DNA from: Hydractinia symbiolongicarpus
Lineage: Eukaryota > Cnidaria > Hydrozoa > Anthoathecata > Hydractiniidae
Direction: 5' to 3'
NCBI RefSeq assembly: GCF_029227915.1
Contig: NC_079886.1
Coordinates: 9,300,001-9,364,000 of the forward strand
Length of the DNA: 64,000 nucleotides
The notes under the pieces are model-generated. The model was not told the DNA's origin. It ran no database searches and was given only the letters and a program-made list of their open reading frames with translations. Shown here piece by piece: positions 21,901-32,726 of this stretch. Numbering within the stretch: the first letter of the stretch is position 1; every line of letters begins with the position of its first letter. Made by a program: the position numbers and the translations under genes.

Positions 21901-23115
21901 ACTACTGCCACAGTGGTTACCCACACACCTCCGCAGCAACCGCAAGAAAAGAAATTTGAAGAAAAAATCATTTCGTCGAGTCATATTTTACCTAATGTCG
22001 ATCGAAGAAATAGTACTGACCATCTTAGCATGAAATCTTTACCAAGAACGGCTACCACGCGCACTGTGCAGCCACTAAGAGATTCGATTTCACTGGCCTC
22101 CAAAAGTCTCGACGGTAGGTTTCTGTAAACATTCAAACAGGCATTAAATTTCGCGGATTTCGCGGATATAGCCCTAATCTGCAAAATTAAGTCCGCGAAA
22201 ATCTGGAAAGTAGACATCGGCGAAAATTTGTCCCCGCGAAATTTTTGAATAATTGAATAATTGCGAAATTTATGTAAGAAAATTTCTAAAAAATTTCCAT
22301 GGTCAAAATCTCCAATTCCACAAGCGTTCGTATTTTCCCTAACTTCTTTCGTCACCTTCCTTTGTCGCCTCGTTTATGGCAGTTTGTCACAAAAATCAAC
22401 CGAGAGCTAATTTTGAACAGTCAAAAATGTGGAAATTAAGTCCCCACGAAATAGTAGAAAATGGCGCATCTGCAAAAATAAGTCCCGCGAAATGCTCGAT
22501 TTTCGCAGATGAGCTCAACTGCGAAATTTAATCCCTGCGAAAATTTATCACAATAAAGTATACAAGTACGAGCTAGAGAGGTCAAGCTGTTAAGTAACAA
22601 AATTAATCTTCAAACTCTTGTTTAGATCTGGCTGGCGGAGATTCAAATAAACATTTCAATCCGTTCTCAGCGTCACATGACGAGCTATCTGTAAGACTAT
22701 TACACTTTCTAAACTGGTTTTTTTTTGTGCAATATATCGTTGTTGATTTGTAAACCAATTTGAAATCACTGGAATACCGTGAATTCTAAAATAACCCCTC
22801 CCTTCTGACAAACGCCTACTTTTAATTAACGCCCCTCTAATTATTGCCCCTCTGATCAACGCCCCTCTAATTTAACGCCCTCTGTAATAGCCGCTCCCCT
22901 CAGAAGTATTTAAAAAAGATAGCAGTGAAGATTTCAACATTATGCTTTCGAGAAAAACAACCATGCGCAGCGGGACGAGATCTTTAAAGGATCAAACAAC
23001 CTTTCTTCATGACAAACATTTTGACTCAGTTACCTGTTTTTCGTTTTAGACTCGCCATCCTGGTGGTATTTTTGATAATAACCACGGAAACCTGGAAATG
23101 CCTCTCTCATCTTAA
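12996..23115 (+). CDS. GULP1: GULP1/CED-6-like PTB-domain engulfment adaptor (10 exons)
   Basis: Coding exons: 12996-13080, 16507-16580, 16660-16731, 16832-16942, 17450-17587, 19534-19719, 20120-21109, 21787-22114, 22626-22690, 23050-23115. All introns are GT..AG and every phase agrees, giving 704 residues. A PTB domain (about 34-180) shows KWLHAAKEI, YLGSVVVEKPKGVEVVKDAV, LHRVSYCADDHADKRLFMF and LTLTLGQAFQMAYRRY, all strongly GULP/CED-6-like. A Lys/Glu coiled coil (about 183-217) follows. In the family, the PTB domain binds NPxY tails of engulfment and lipoprotein receptors at the plasma membrane, promoting apoptotic-cell uptake and endocytosis. The long Ser/Asn-rich tail has DPF at 286 and 342 and NPF at 368, 383 and 673, the usual AP-2 and EH-domain ligands. 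Human GULP1 is about 304 residues, so this tail is unusually long. The first exon is the least certain. Confidence 0.85.
13984..14784. mobile_element. Putative MITE in intron 1 of the GULP1-like gene
   Basis: The left end reads GCCGCAGTCCTTAAAATTA and, after an AT-rich stretch, AATTGCCGACAT (about 13984-14045). The right end, read in reverse complement, gives GGCTTCAGCCCTTAAAATTA and AATTGCCGACGT (about 14745-14784). The two ends are thus imperfect inverted repeats about 800 bases apart, with more CGTCGGCAAT motifs inside (14067, 14704). No coding capacity is seen. A target duplication is not obvious. Confidence 0.4.
16097..16138. repeat. Perfect 15-bp hairpin in GULP1-like intron 1
   Basis: CAGTTAGATTAGTAG (16097-16111) pairs perfectly with CTACTAATCTAACTG (16124-16138) around a 12-base loop. 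It is too short for an animal microRNA precursor. It may be a miniature element end or a structural motif. It is recorded as a clear palindrome with no assigned role. Confidence 0.6.
21208..21277 (+). repeat. tRNA-like (tRNA-SINE head) relic in GULP1-like intron 7
   Basis: AGATGGTGTAGTGGTAACGC resembles a tRNA 5' region with an A box, followed by a seven-base loop containing TGT in the anticodon position and a B-box-like GGTTAGAGTCC. The anticodon and T stems pair poorly, so it is not a functional tRNA. It more likely represents the head of a tRNA-derived SINE, with the downstream 150 bases as its body. It lies inside an intron, in the gene's own orientation. Confidence 0.45.
22141..22558. 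mobile_element. Truncated non-autonomous copy of the pogo-like family in GULP1-like intron 8
   Basis: The sequence is full of TTCGCGGA/TCCGCGAA blocks. Its right end (TTTATCACAATAAAG, then TA) matches the right end of the larger element at 39212-40865 (TTTATCCCATTAAAG, then TA). The left terminal repeat is not recognisable, so the copy is truncated there. It lies wholly within the intron between exons ending at 22114 and starting at 22626. Confidence 0.6.
22795..22905. repeat. Degenerate tandem ACGCCCCTCTAATT repeats
   Basis: About five near copies of ACGCCCCTCTAATT-like units follow one another in the last intron of the GULP1-like gene. They are locally GC-rich against an AT-rich background. 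Repeats of this type usually belong to dispersed non-coding elements. No function is inferred. Confidence 0.5.
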
Positions 23116-25235
23116 ACGTAATTTTTTTTAACACGCATATGTTTCGGGTTTTTTTAAGGATAATTTATATATGATTTTGCATGGATTCAGAAAGAAGATA
23201 TTCTCTACTTTTAGTTTGATAGCACTCAAGAAATTTCATCTTCTTCCTTATCCTTGCAGAGCTGAAAATTAGTTATAATATAGAGAAAGGATACAAAAAA
23301 TTATTTAAATTAGATTATGCTGATTATTTTCGTTAAGAACTAGGTGCTCACGAGATTAGTGATAAGAGACAACCTAGTGTTTTGGATCCATTTTTTAACA
23401 AAAAGGACTGGGGAGAAGAATGGCTAGGGCCTTGTGAATATCATTTGAGAATATGTAGGATTAGTTTTCTCTCTATCCAACCTTTTTACTTTTTTCATCA
23501 GTCGTAATTTTATCACCAGAAGTCGCATGTTTGTCAAACATTGAAAGTGTCCCTGAACAAGTGTTCTTCGTCTCGAAAACTTGTCATCGTTTTTATCACC
23601 GTCACTGTGAGCAGCTACCATTTCCCTGCTGTTTTCCGTGAACTGTGTTGTTTTTTACCAAAATGATATTAAAATCAACTTGTCTGTTATTGTTATTGTT
23701 AATGTTGAGTAATTATTTCTAATATTCCGTCAGTATTAAATGTGCTTGTACAGTATTTGTAGTAGTTGACAACCCTGTGTTCTCATTCGGGAGGACGGTA
23801 ATCAATGATGTAGGTGGCACCCTTCTCTCTTCTTTATATTGTTACCCACATTTTGTTTGTCTCTGATCGATTTTATAGTTGTGATACGGAAACAACAAAT
23901 GAAAATGCGATATATTTATCAACTTTGTTTCGACATGTTTTCCTAAAGTCGTTTTTTTGTTGACATTTTTTATTTTTTTTTTAAATTATAAAACATCAGG
24001 ACTTGTTTACCAGCGCCACTTTCGAATGCACAGCCAGGGTAAAAATCCATCGGTATATTTACATCTGTTTACTCTGCGTTTTTTTTTTGTTGATGTAGAA
24101 AATGCGTGCCTATGTAATTTATCCTATATTTTATTTATTTAAATTTATAGTTTGTTCTTGCTATCTTCTTTAAGATTAAATCCCCAAATGTAGCTGTAAT
24201 AAAATCTAATTCCTTTCTCTCCTAATTAGCTATATTCTAATACCTTTTCATATTTTTACACTCTAGTATAAAATAGGCATTTTGCAGGTTGAAATGAGCG
24301 CTAAAAATTTGCTTCTTTTACTCAACAAGTTTTGATCTTCTCTGATAAAGGTATGAGTCTGAGAGGCAAGATGTATAATACCTCCTAGTTTCCCAGTCAA
24401 AAAATTATGCAGGCAGCTTAGTGTTTTATTTATTAGAGTTTTGTATATATGTATTTTTGTTTCGTTAAAAAAGTGCTTTTGTATATTTTAAATGGAAACA
24501 GTTATTATTCTGACGAGAGACAAACCATAGTAAAGTCAACATAAGGTTCCATGCTTTGGAATACCCAGTCTTCGGAAACTTACCCAATTTAGTCCTAGTC
24601 AACACGCATTTTCAAGTTATTTTGCCGTAAATTTTCTGAGTGCAATGCAATGGCTTCGCCAATTTTAAAATTTTATTGACGTCAATTCGTTATGTTTAAT
24701 GTCGACGTGATGTAACGTCAAAAAAATAGAAAATATGTTTTTTGGTGACTACAAAGGATAGTGAGGACATTTACTTAGCTTGTCACACACGGAATTGGCG
24801 TACTATCATATAGCAGAGTAGTTGATGGCCCTGTAAAATTTAAAAGCTTTAACAGAATAAAATTTTGATAATGTAAGTAATGATTTGGGCATCTACTATT
24901 GTAGGGACTTAGGCAGACTAAAATAATTGTTGTTGTTGATAAATAAACAAATGTTGTCACCACTCGCACCAGTAAATATATTTTAAAAGAAATTACTTCC
25001 AATGTATAGAGCTAAAATACTGGTTAAGGAAATGTTGCTTTAGATGTTGCTTTGTTTACATAAATATTCAGGTTTAAAGAGTTTTTCATGACGTTATCAA
25101 GCATTACGTCATCCCCTTAAGGTTTTCTAAAAAAACAAATACTAACAAATATGGAATTTACATAAAAATAACAAGAATGAACCAAAGATACTATGATCGT
25201 AAATGAGACTACAATTCCTGATCTAATATACACTG
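23116..25235. other. 3' flank of the GULP1-like gene, no gene seen
   Basis: AT-rich DNA with only short frames. It includes the gene's 3' UTR of unknown length. A string near 23875-23925 (GTGATACGGAAAC..., GCGATATA) matches part of a dispersed repeat also present at 44690-44875 and 54890-55075. Nothing else is supported. Confidence 0.5.
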
Positions 25236-25930
25236 ACATACGTCTTGGAAAATGCAGATAATTTACGCTTTTATGCAAATAATTTAGTGGTCGTTGCTAA
25301 ATCAGAGGACGAGCTTAGACGGAAGTTAATAAACTGGAAAAATGGCATGGAAGAAAATGTTTTCGTTATGCGCGTTGTTTTGGATTTTCACAGCCAAGTC
25401 ACAAGCGACCCTGCATCAATGCAGGTGGAGGTTACAATACCAGTGTTACGAACACAATGCAGTCCGCCTGGGGTGAATTTCGAAAGCCATAGCCAGTAAT
25501 AAAATGCAAAACATATCCTGTCCTGTTATATTCAAGCGAATGCTAGGCAACAGAACTGTTAAAATAGCAACGAAACGATGGAGTCACGATTCAGTGGATT
25601 TGCAATGTTAAAGCAAACTCACAATCGCTAGTGCAAAAGATTTGAGAATTCCTGACATCGAATTGGTCGTAACCTACTTCAGGTATGGCTGATATGATAT
25701 GATATGTAAAGAAGTAATGTCAGAATGAAACAAATCACAAATGTTGCTGTCGCTGGAAGTAACTTCAAAGAGAAACCAAAAAAGACATAGGGCGAAATTA
25801 TACAGTCAGATGTGAAGAACTTCATGACGAACACTGACCCTTGAGACAAAGTCACGCAGAGACATCGAATTCGAAAAAGTCAATAGCCGCGCAACCTACT
25901 CTGAGTAGCCAAAGTACGTTAAAAAAATAG
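25236..25930 (+). mobile_element. LINE (non-LTR) reverse-transcriptase 3' fragment, degraded
   Basis: The translation contains RFYANNLVVVAKSEDELRRK, a decayed form of the reverse-transcriptase YADD box region (A and N replace the catalytic pattern), followed by LINWKNGMEE. Further on, stop-ridden frames resemble a LINE C-terminus, including a KKTWGEIIQSD-like block near 25790. Retrotransposons of this kind copy themselves by target-primed reverse transcription; this fragment is 5'-truncated and dead. The clade is uncertain. Confidence 0.6.
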
Positions 25931-26469
25931 TGAGTGTGTAAGCAATTTAGAAGTTTGTAATTCGTATCAAAAACATATGCACCACAAATTTGGGAAGGTT
26001 CTCTTGTCATTAGATAGCAAATGAACTTAGGGCTAAAGACTTTATATTACTTGGTCAGATCTAAAATCTTAAACGATTTTTCGGACATTGTATTGCGGGT
26101 TATCCGGCGGATTGTTTCATAATATTGTCATTATGAGCAATCTTTACTTTGCGACTTTTAAATGTCTTGGTTTTTCAATTAAAAGTTATTAGCGACTATT
26201 TTCGCGCTTCATTTACCACATACTTGAACAAGCCATCTTTGCCAAAATAGTTATTGCAAAAAATTTCAAATGTTAAACTTGGTTGCAAAAAGCGTTCTCT
26301 TGATTCCTTTCAAATTATGTACATATGCACATTTTTTTTATGTCAATACAGAATGCTCTGCGGGTTTTTTTTAAATAATTCAAAAAATAATCAATGACTG
26401 CAGATTGGGAAGAATTTGTTAAGGTGTATATACCACACATTATGTATGCATATTTGCTTCACCAATTCT
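25931..26469. other. AT-rich spacer, no gene seen
   Basis: No convincing frame, repeat or RNA structure was found between the LINE fragment and the first exon of the oxidase gene. Confidence 0.4.
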
Positions 26470-26538
26470 TAAATCATTAATTATATTCTTGTCGTTTGAA
26501 CTTGCACTTAACCTGGTCCACCTCTCACAAGAGTCTTG
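26470..26538 (+). promoter_or_regulatory. Putative non-coding first exon of the first oxidase gene
   Basis: A segment ending ACAAGAGTCTTG with the strong donor GTAAGTAAT at 26539 is closely similar to 32640-32726, which precedes the oxidase pseudogene at a matching distance. The oxidase start codon at 27709 has a splice-acceptor-like TTCTTTTTAG ending at 27704. This supports a spliced 5' UTR with a 1.17-kb intron. The left end of the exon is a guess. Confidence 0.45.
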
Positions 26539-27708
26539 GTAAGTAATATCTTCATTGATTCTTCAAATTATAACTGAAATAGAAGAGTTTCAATGTTCCG
26601 CATATTCTTCACCTAAAGACTGCATTATGTCCTGTCAAATCATGGTTAAAAACTTTTCAACTGTGGCTAGTAGCATTTCGATGTTCTCTATAAACTACGT
26701 GCAAGCTATATACATTTTAACTTTAAGATCAAAAGATGTCTTCATTTAAAAAAAATAATTGGTCTGGTCTGAACTGGTTTACGGCTCACTACCTGCCTTA
26801 TTTTGCCTGTCGATTTGCGTAAGGGGTCTAGGGAGTATAAGCAACACCCTTCACATTGAAACTCGTCTATAAAAGAGAATATTTTTAACTGCAAAGTATA
26901 ATGGAGTGGCACCAATAACATTGTGTTTTTGGTCCCAATGCTTCTTTATTATTGCTCATCCACATTTTGTAAAATTATCCACTTCCGTATCGGTAAGGAA
27001 AACTCAGTAAAAATGATTTATCGGTAAAAAAATAGACAATAAAATTGGTTGTTGTTATAATATATAGTCACCTAAAAAAAGCAAGTTTAGTGTAAAATGA
27101 TAGTTGAAGACAAATATAAAGCTCCATAAAAGACCTTTAGCTTTTAAAATTTACAAATTTCGTGTAAATGCAATTTTGAATAGAAAACTAACTTCTGAGA
27201 TGCAATACACAAAGAGCGCGGGAACTTAATATTTTACTAATTTTTCGTGCTTCTAATTATGTTGGAAATATTAAAATCTATGTGGCACTTGCAGCAATTA
27301 TTTCAAATTAACTACGACAATTTGCGCAATCTTTTTTCTATCTTTGGGCATTCTTATCATTTTTTCTAATTATTTATACAGAATAGCCACTTCAGCGTTG
27401 GAAAAGCTAATTTCATGGCATGGATTTGATCGTAGCTGTAGTAAAGGCACTTGCTAAACCCGCCCTCAATTACGTATTTAAATAGGATTTTTAGCACCAA
27501 AAATGCTAATATATCCAAATATGGCAATGGAAATTTTAACCAGCGTTACAAGAATTGAGTAATTTGTTTTTTGTATAACCTTGGAGTCATCCAACTTGTT
27601 ACATTGCATTAAAATTTCCCGAACATTTATGTCATAGAATATTTAACACTACTTCTATATCATATGTCCTTTAAAATCATAATAAACAAGATCCTTCTTT
27701 TTAGAAAA

Positions 27709-28737
27709 ATGAAGATTGCAGTTGTTGGTGCAGGTATCATGGGAATGGCAGCAGCTTATTTCATCAAAGAAACATTTCCTCACTTTGATGTTATAGTTTA
27801 CGCTGAAAAGATGAGTCCCCACACAACAAGTGATGGTGCTGCAGGAATATGTGTTGGTGCACCTGTTGAAAAGAATCCAAGAGAAAAAGTGAACAAATGG
27901 GTGAAGGCTACTGTTGATTATGCGCATAATATTATAAGAACTCACGAAAACTCACACAAAATGGGACTCTCAATTGCCCATGGTTACCTCCTTAGTAGCA
28001 AAGGAGAATTGAAAATATCTGATTGGAAAGATTGTGTAATTAATCACCATAAATTGGATGAATCCGAACTTCTTCAATTTCCTGATGAAATTACAAGTGG
28101 ATATCTTGTAACCACAGTTTTTGTAGAATGTAGCAAATACATTCCGTGGATCGCCAAATTGTTTAAGCAAAAAGGTGGCAAATTAATAGAGAAGAAGATA
28201 GAATGTTTGGACGATTTGCAAGCCCATGATATCATTATAAACTGTTCAGGATTAGGTGCAAGATACCTTGTCAATGATCAAAGTGTTAAACCAGTGAGGG
28301 GTCATGTCATCAGACTGAAAGCTCCTTGGGTGAAAGGATTTATAAGACACGTGGACAACGATGACAGAGGAAGATCTAAGCACATCCTAGTCAACCAAGA
28401 CACTGTCGTTATCGGAGGGTTAAAAGAAAAGGACTGCATCGAGCCAGAACCACGAGAAGAAGATAGAGAATGGATAATTTCAGAAGCACAGCGATTTTTA
28501 CCGAGTCTTAATCATGCTAAAATTGTAAGAGAATGGGTGGGTTTCCGTCCATCCAGACCCACTGTTAGATTGGAAAAAGAAATTTGGAAGTTCAAAACAC
28601 CTCTAGGAGGAGTAAAATCGGTTCCTGTAATACATAACTACGGTCATTCAGCTCATGGAGTGAGTTTGTTTTATGGTTGCACCCAAGAGGTTTTGGAGCT
28701 AGTTAAAAGTTGCATTAGTTGTAAAAGTAGATTATAG
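27709..28737 (+). CDS. DDO: D-aspartate/D-amino-acid oxidase-like flavoenzyme, copy A (intact)
   Basis: One uninterrupted 342-residue coding exon, close to the usual 340-350 residues of the family. The N-terminus MKIAVVGAGIMGMAAAYFI holds the FAD-binding GxGxxG (Gly7, Gly9, Gly12). The family signature VIHNYGHSAHG is at 307-317, and FRPSRPTVRLEKE (279-291) carries the arginine expected to hold the substrate carboxylate. The C-terminus SRL is a peroxisomal PTS1, matching an enzyme that oxidises D-amino acids to keto acids, ammonia and peroxide in peroxisomes. At the position of the active-site tyrosine (YIYPG or SPYIIPG in mammals) it has KHILVN, with His225, so substrate range may differ. The start follows a probable splice acceptor. 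Poly(A) signals AATAAA lie at 28785 and 28809. I cannot tell DDO from DAO with certainty. Confidence 0.85.
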   Translation: MKIAVVGAGIMGMAAAYFIKETFPHFDVIVYAEKMSPHTTSDGAAGICVGAPVEKNPREKVNKWVKATVDYAHNIIRTHENSHKMGLSIAHGYLLSSKGELKISDWKDCVINHHKLDESELLQFPDEITSGYLVTTVFVECSKYIPWIAKLFKQKGGKLIEKKIECLDDLQAHDIIINCSGLGARYLVNDQSVKPVRGHVIRLKAPWVKGFIRHVDNDDRGRSKHILVNQDTVVIGGLKEKDCIEPEPREEDREWIISEAQRFLPSLNHAKIVREWVGFRPSRPTVRLEKEIWKFKTPLGGVKSVPVIHNYGHSAHGVSLFYGCTQEVLELVKSCISCKSRL

Positions 28738-28784
28738 TATACAATCATATTTCGTCACCAGTTGATGTAAAGATATAAGCGCAA

Positions 28785-28814
28785 AATAAAACATTGTAAT
28801 TAATACTTAATAAA
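28785..28814 (+). terminator. Polyadenylation signals of oxidase copy A
   Basis: Two AATAAA hexamers, at 28785-28790 and 28809-28814, lie 48 and 72 bases after the stop codon. This is a plausible short 3' UTR end. Confidence 0.5.
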
Positions 28815-29410
28815 ATCATGTATTACATACATTATGAAAAACACCTCTTCTTTCAAATTTTGTTTTAAAAAAAAACATATTAATGATCTAGAAGTTATGC
28901 CTGACTTTGCTTACAAAATGTGGGATTTAATTGGCAAATACGAGTTAAAATCACAAATAATTCGCATTCTTTCCTTTGCATGTACTTTTTTCGGAAGATA
29001 ATAAACAAATATACGCCCACTCACATAGCTCTAAGAGTTTCATCAGTTTGATGGAGATTTTACCAGGGGCATTGACGCGTTACGTAAATCTCTTATCTTA
29101 ACTAGTTTGTCTTGAAATGCATAGAGAATTTGATTCACGCGCACATTTTGTAATTGTTTAACACTCAAGCACTTAAACATAACTAGAAGGATAGCAATCT
29201 TCTAGATGGTAAGGATAACCAACCTTCAACAATTTAATACACCAGACATATCCTGGTGACGGTTCACTGTGGTGCAGTTAATCAATCTTTGAAACTATTT
29301 GTTATCAAATGACTTTAGCTAATTTTTTTATCTTTTCATCTTGACGTGGGATTTTGTATCTGCTTAAGGGCGGATAGATCTGGGAGGGCGACGTGACAAG
29401 TTCGATAGCC
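28815..29410. other. AT-rich spacer, no gene seen
   Basis: Only short chance frames. No repeat family was recognised before the inverted-repeat element at 29411. Confidence 0.4.
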
Positions 29411-30172
29411 TAACATTATTCGGTCCGGGGGGCGGGGCGGATTCCCCCCCTTAACGTTTTTTTTATAACTTCTTATTGCTATGTTATATGGCTATAAAAC
29501 TTACTGAATATCAATATTTATCTATTGAACACCTACCTGCTAAATTTTTAGGTCCCATACCTTTGAGAGGCCATAATATTGGCCATTACTCAAGACTACC
29601 CCTAAAAATTTCTATGAAATCCTTATAATGGGGAAATTTTAATAACTCCTGTTAGGATTATCCTTAGAACTTGAAACTTACAACACAGCTTTGTTTTATT
29701 AAGAGGAACTATTTTGCATAATTTGGACACGTGATTAATCTTATTTCCCGATTTTGTCGGATTTTACCCGAAAATCGGAAAAAGACAGATTTTTGGTCAA
29801 TTGTTTATGAGATCCATGTAAAAACCGGATATGTTTTATTAAGAGGAATTATTTTGCATATGTTAAATAACTTTAATTTAGCTTTTAGATACTTCAAACA
29901 GAAGGCGAAAATTCGCTCTGGAACAAAAGTAATTAAATTTTAAGCAGATAGTTTCATTTTTAACAAATTTCAAGCTTCTGATGACGTCACAAAAAATTTG
30001 CTGACGCAAGAAAAATTTATTACTGCCATTTTGTTCCTTTTATGACGTACTATAAGTGTGCCAAGTTTGATTCAATTTGAACAACCCTATGAAAAGTTAT
30101 TGAAGGGGCGAGGGGGGGATTACGCCCCCGGTCATAGTATGTTCGAAAAACCCCGGACCGAATAGGGTTAAA
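29411..30172. mobile_element. MITE-like element with TATTCGGTCCGGGG terminal inverted repeats
   Basis: TATTCGGTCCGGGG at 29417-29430 is exactly complementary to CCCCGGACCGAATA at 30151-30164. Pairing extends inward through a G/C-rich block (CCCCCCC on the left against GGGGGGG near 30110). The outer flanks TAAC and GGGTTA hint at a TTA/TAA target as in Harbinger elements, but this is weak. The interior has two copies of an AAGAGGAA.TATTTTGCATA segment (about 29700 and 29840). There is no transposase. Confidence 0.6.
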
Positions 30173-32639
30173 TAAACGCTTACAAACAGGGCTAGCAACT
30201 GAATCTTCAGGATGCCCGTGAAAAAGAGGATCAGTTAAGTGTGACAATAGGAGTGAAAGAGCTACAATTTTCTTAGGCACCGTCTGCTTATCATTTTAAA
30301 CTCGCCAGTAGAATTTTTTTTAGGGTGTAGCTAAAACTCACATACCTTGTTCTGGAAGTAGCATCGCTCTTATACGTAAAAGTGATATGGAGTTTTGCTC
30401 TGTTGCAGAAAGGGAAGAATACAGTGATGTGTAAAAACATTACTGTTTGAAAATAAAAGAGATGTTTTGCAGTTTTTTCTGCAATTTCTGTTTAATGCTC
30501 GATTGTAGATTGAGGGTGAATGGAATATGGCTTGCAACTCATTATAACGTCAGATACATTTCAGAATCACCATCACCACGGTTTCCCACCAACAGTTTAA
30601 AAAGGACAAAATTCTTCGGGAAACAAGCATTGATGTTCAAGCTTTATCGTTTGAGGTGATCAATGAGAGACATAAAAGACATTGCACCACCGTAATAATC
30701 GGTCACTAATCACAAGGTTCTTTTGTTCAAAATAATGGAAAAAATTGATGGAGGCAACGATGGAGGCAACGCTTTTACACTCAATTAAACTTGTACCTTT
30801 TTTAACGTTAGTGACATCTATGTTATACTTTACTAAAGGGGCATTTAGCTAACGCGAATTTTTAACATTCGCGTTGATTTTGTGCCTCGTTAATTCTCTA
30901 GAATACAGTAATCTTTTTGCGAAAAATTCAGGTCGTACTTATTCGAAAAATTAATTTTCGTAAAATCTCAAAAAAAATTATACCCGTTGAGGTAATAAAG
31001 ACTGTTGAAAAAGAACTTTCGAATTGCCACAAAAAATTGAAATATAATTCTATCAATGAATTTGCATTTGTACAATTAGCAGGCTTTTTACAGATATTTT
31101 GATGTCTCATCTTTCTGCGATAAAGTAGGAACTAAAAGTACTTTTAAATGTGTAAGGTGCATATCAAAAGCATGTTTATTTAAGAGTATCAAGGGTTAGC
31201 TAGCTAGTACATTTGCTTTGTAAACTAGCTATGTTTTCCATATATAGCTTTAGTTCTTTCCTAAGTCTGGATAGTTAACTGACACATTAGTCTTTTACTG
31301 CTATCGAAATATGATGTCAGTGGACCACTGAACTATTTGAATACCTAGATAAAGGAAAGATCTACAGAAAGATCTCCAGATACCTAGCTAGCTGTGAGGA
31401 GGTAACAGCAGGTTGTAGCTCGTGTTTTTATTTAAATCGAAGTTGCAGGGAATTTACTTTACTTCGGGGAATGACGTCTAAAATCTTATTTTTTAAAAGA
31501 AATTTCGACGAAGAGATTTCATGATTGTATGTTATTCACCCGCTGTGCAGCACACAACATCTCCCTAAACAAAGTTCTCCACGAGAAGTATGACACACAA
31601 CATTCCCCTGTACAAAGTTTTGCACGGGATGTACGAAACACAGCTTCTTTAGATGAAGGAATCAACCCGTTGTGCCACACATATTTTACTTTTACTAAAA
31701 GCTCCACTTTTTGTGGGTACGCAATTTAACCGCACTAAGCTCTCCACACAGGGTTTGCGTGGCTGGCGTGAAATTCTGTTTCTCTTGACTAGTTATCCAA
31801 TTACAGCTCGATAAAACGCTAATGTAAAACTCTTTTCACATGTACTGCGTAAGTTGTTGACATTGCCGTAAGATCAATGCAGTAGCTTTGAAATTCTTAC
31901 AAACTCAAAGAGCATAAAAACGTGTCACAAGAATGATACCTTAACCTTGTATCATTAAAAACACCTATCGTAGAAGGTCCAGGCCTAAAAATTACATCTT
32001 TTGCATCAGTTCTTCAAAGAAATGATGGTAACACGCTTTTTCAGGAAGTTTTACAGAAAATACAAATTAGAAACACCTGAATTAGGTAATCTATTAGAAC
32101 ACGGCAGAATTGTTTACCAATCAAAAAATTTTATTCTTCAATTTAATCCATTTCGACTCATTTCCATCAACAGTTTTTAAAAACAACTGTTCTGCAAAGG
32201 ATTTCATCTGATGTATGGAAAGTAGTTTGAAAACTAAACTAAGATGCTCCAGCTTTTTACGGTCATGTGTTTGAAGGATTGTGCCGGCTGCAATAACTCG
32301 TCTAAGCACTTGTTTAGGAGTTGAGAGGGCTAACTTATTCTCTTTTCAAGGTAGTTTTTATAATATTTTGTAAATTTCACGAGATATTATTCTCAATTCG
32401 TGTTGTTTGCTTTTTTCGATTCAACTTATTCTTTAAAATTTTAAAAAAAATTCATAGATTATTTAAAATTCCGCTCGCACTTTATTAGAAATTCTCAAAT
32501 ATAATAACATTTCTGCAGGGTTTTTATCACAAACCTGTTAAAGGTCTGCGTATACTTAGTAACGTCAATGTAATACAGAATCGTAAAAATTGGTTGAAGT
32601 GAATACATTAAAAATTATTCATTGATAAACGCTTCAACA
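30173..32639. other. Non-coding spacer with a two-copy 44-bp repeat
   Basis: No gene is supported. At 31548-31635 a CACAACAT...ACAAAGTT.T.CACG segment occurs twice, about 44 bases apart, which opens short frames on both strands. The rest is AT-rich without recognisable features. Confidence 0.4.
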
Positions 32640-32726
32640 ATTAGTCAATCTTCAAATATATTCTTGCCATTTGAACTTTACACTCGACTTAATCACCATA
32701 TCCCGTATAGGTTAACACAAGAGTTG
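32640..32726 (+). promoter_or_regulatory. Duplicate of the oxidase 5' UTR exon
   Basis: Similar to 26470-26538: both share a TATATTCTTG.C.TTTGAACTT-type block, an ACAAGAGT run and a donor (here GTGAGTAAT at 32727). It lies 1.45 kb before the pseudogene start. It shows that the duplication unit included promoter-proximal DNA, not only the coding exon. Confidence 0.45.

Noticed and set aside
27655-28274. Minus-strand frames opposite oxidase copy A
   Set aside because: Shadows of the real coding exon; the same shadows appear opposite copies B and C.
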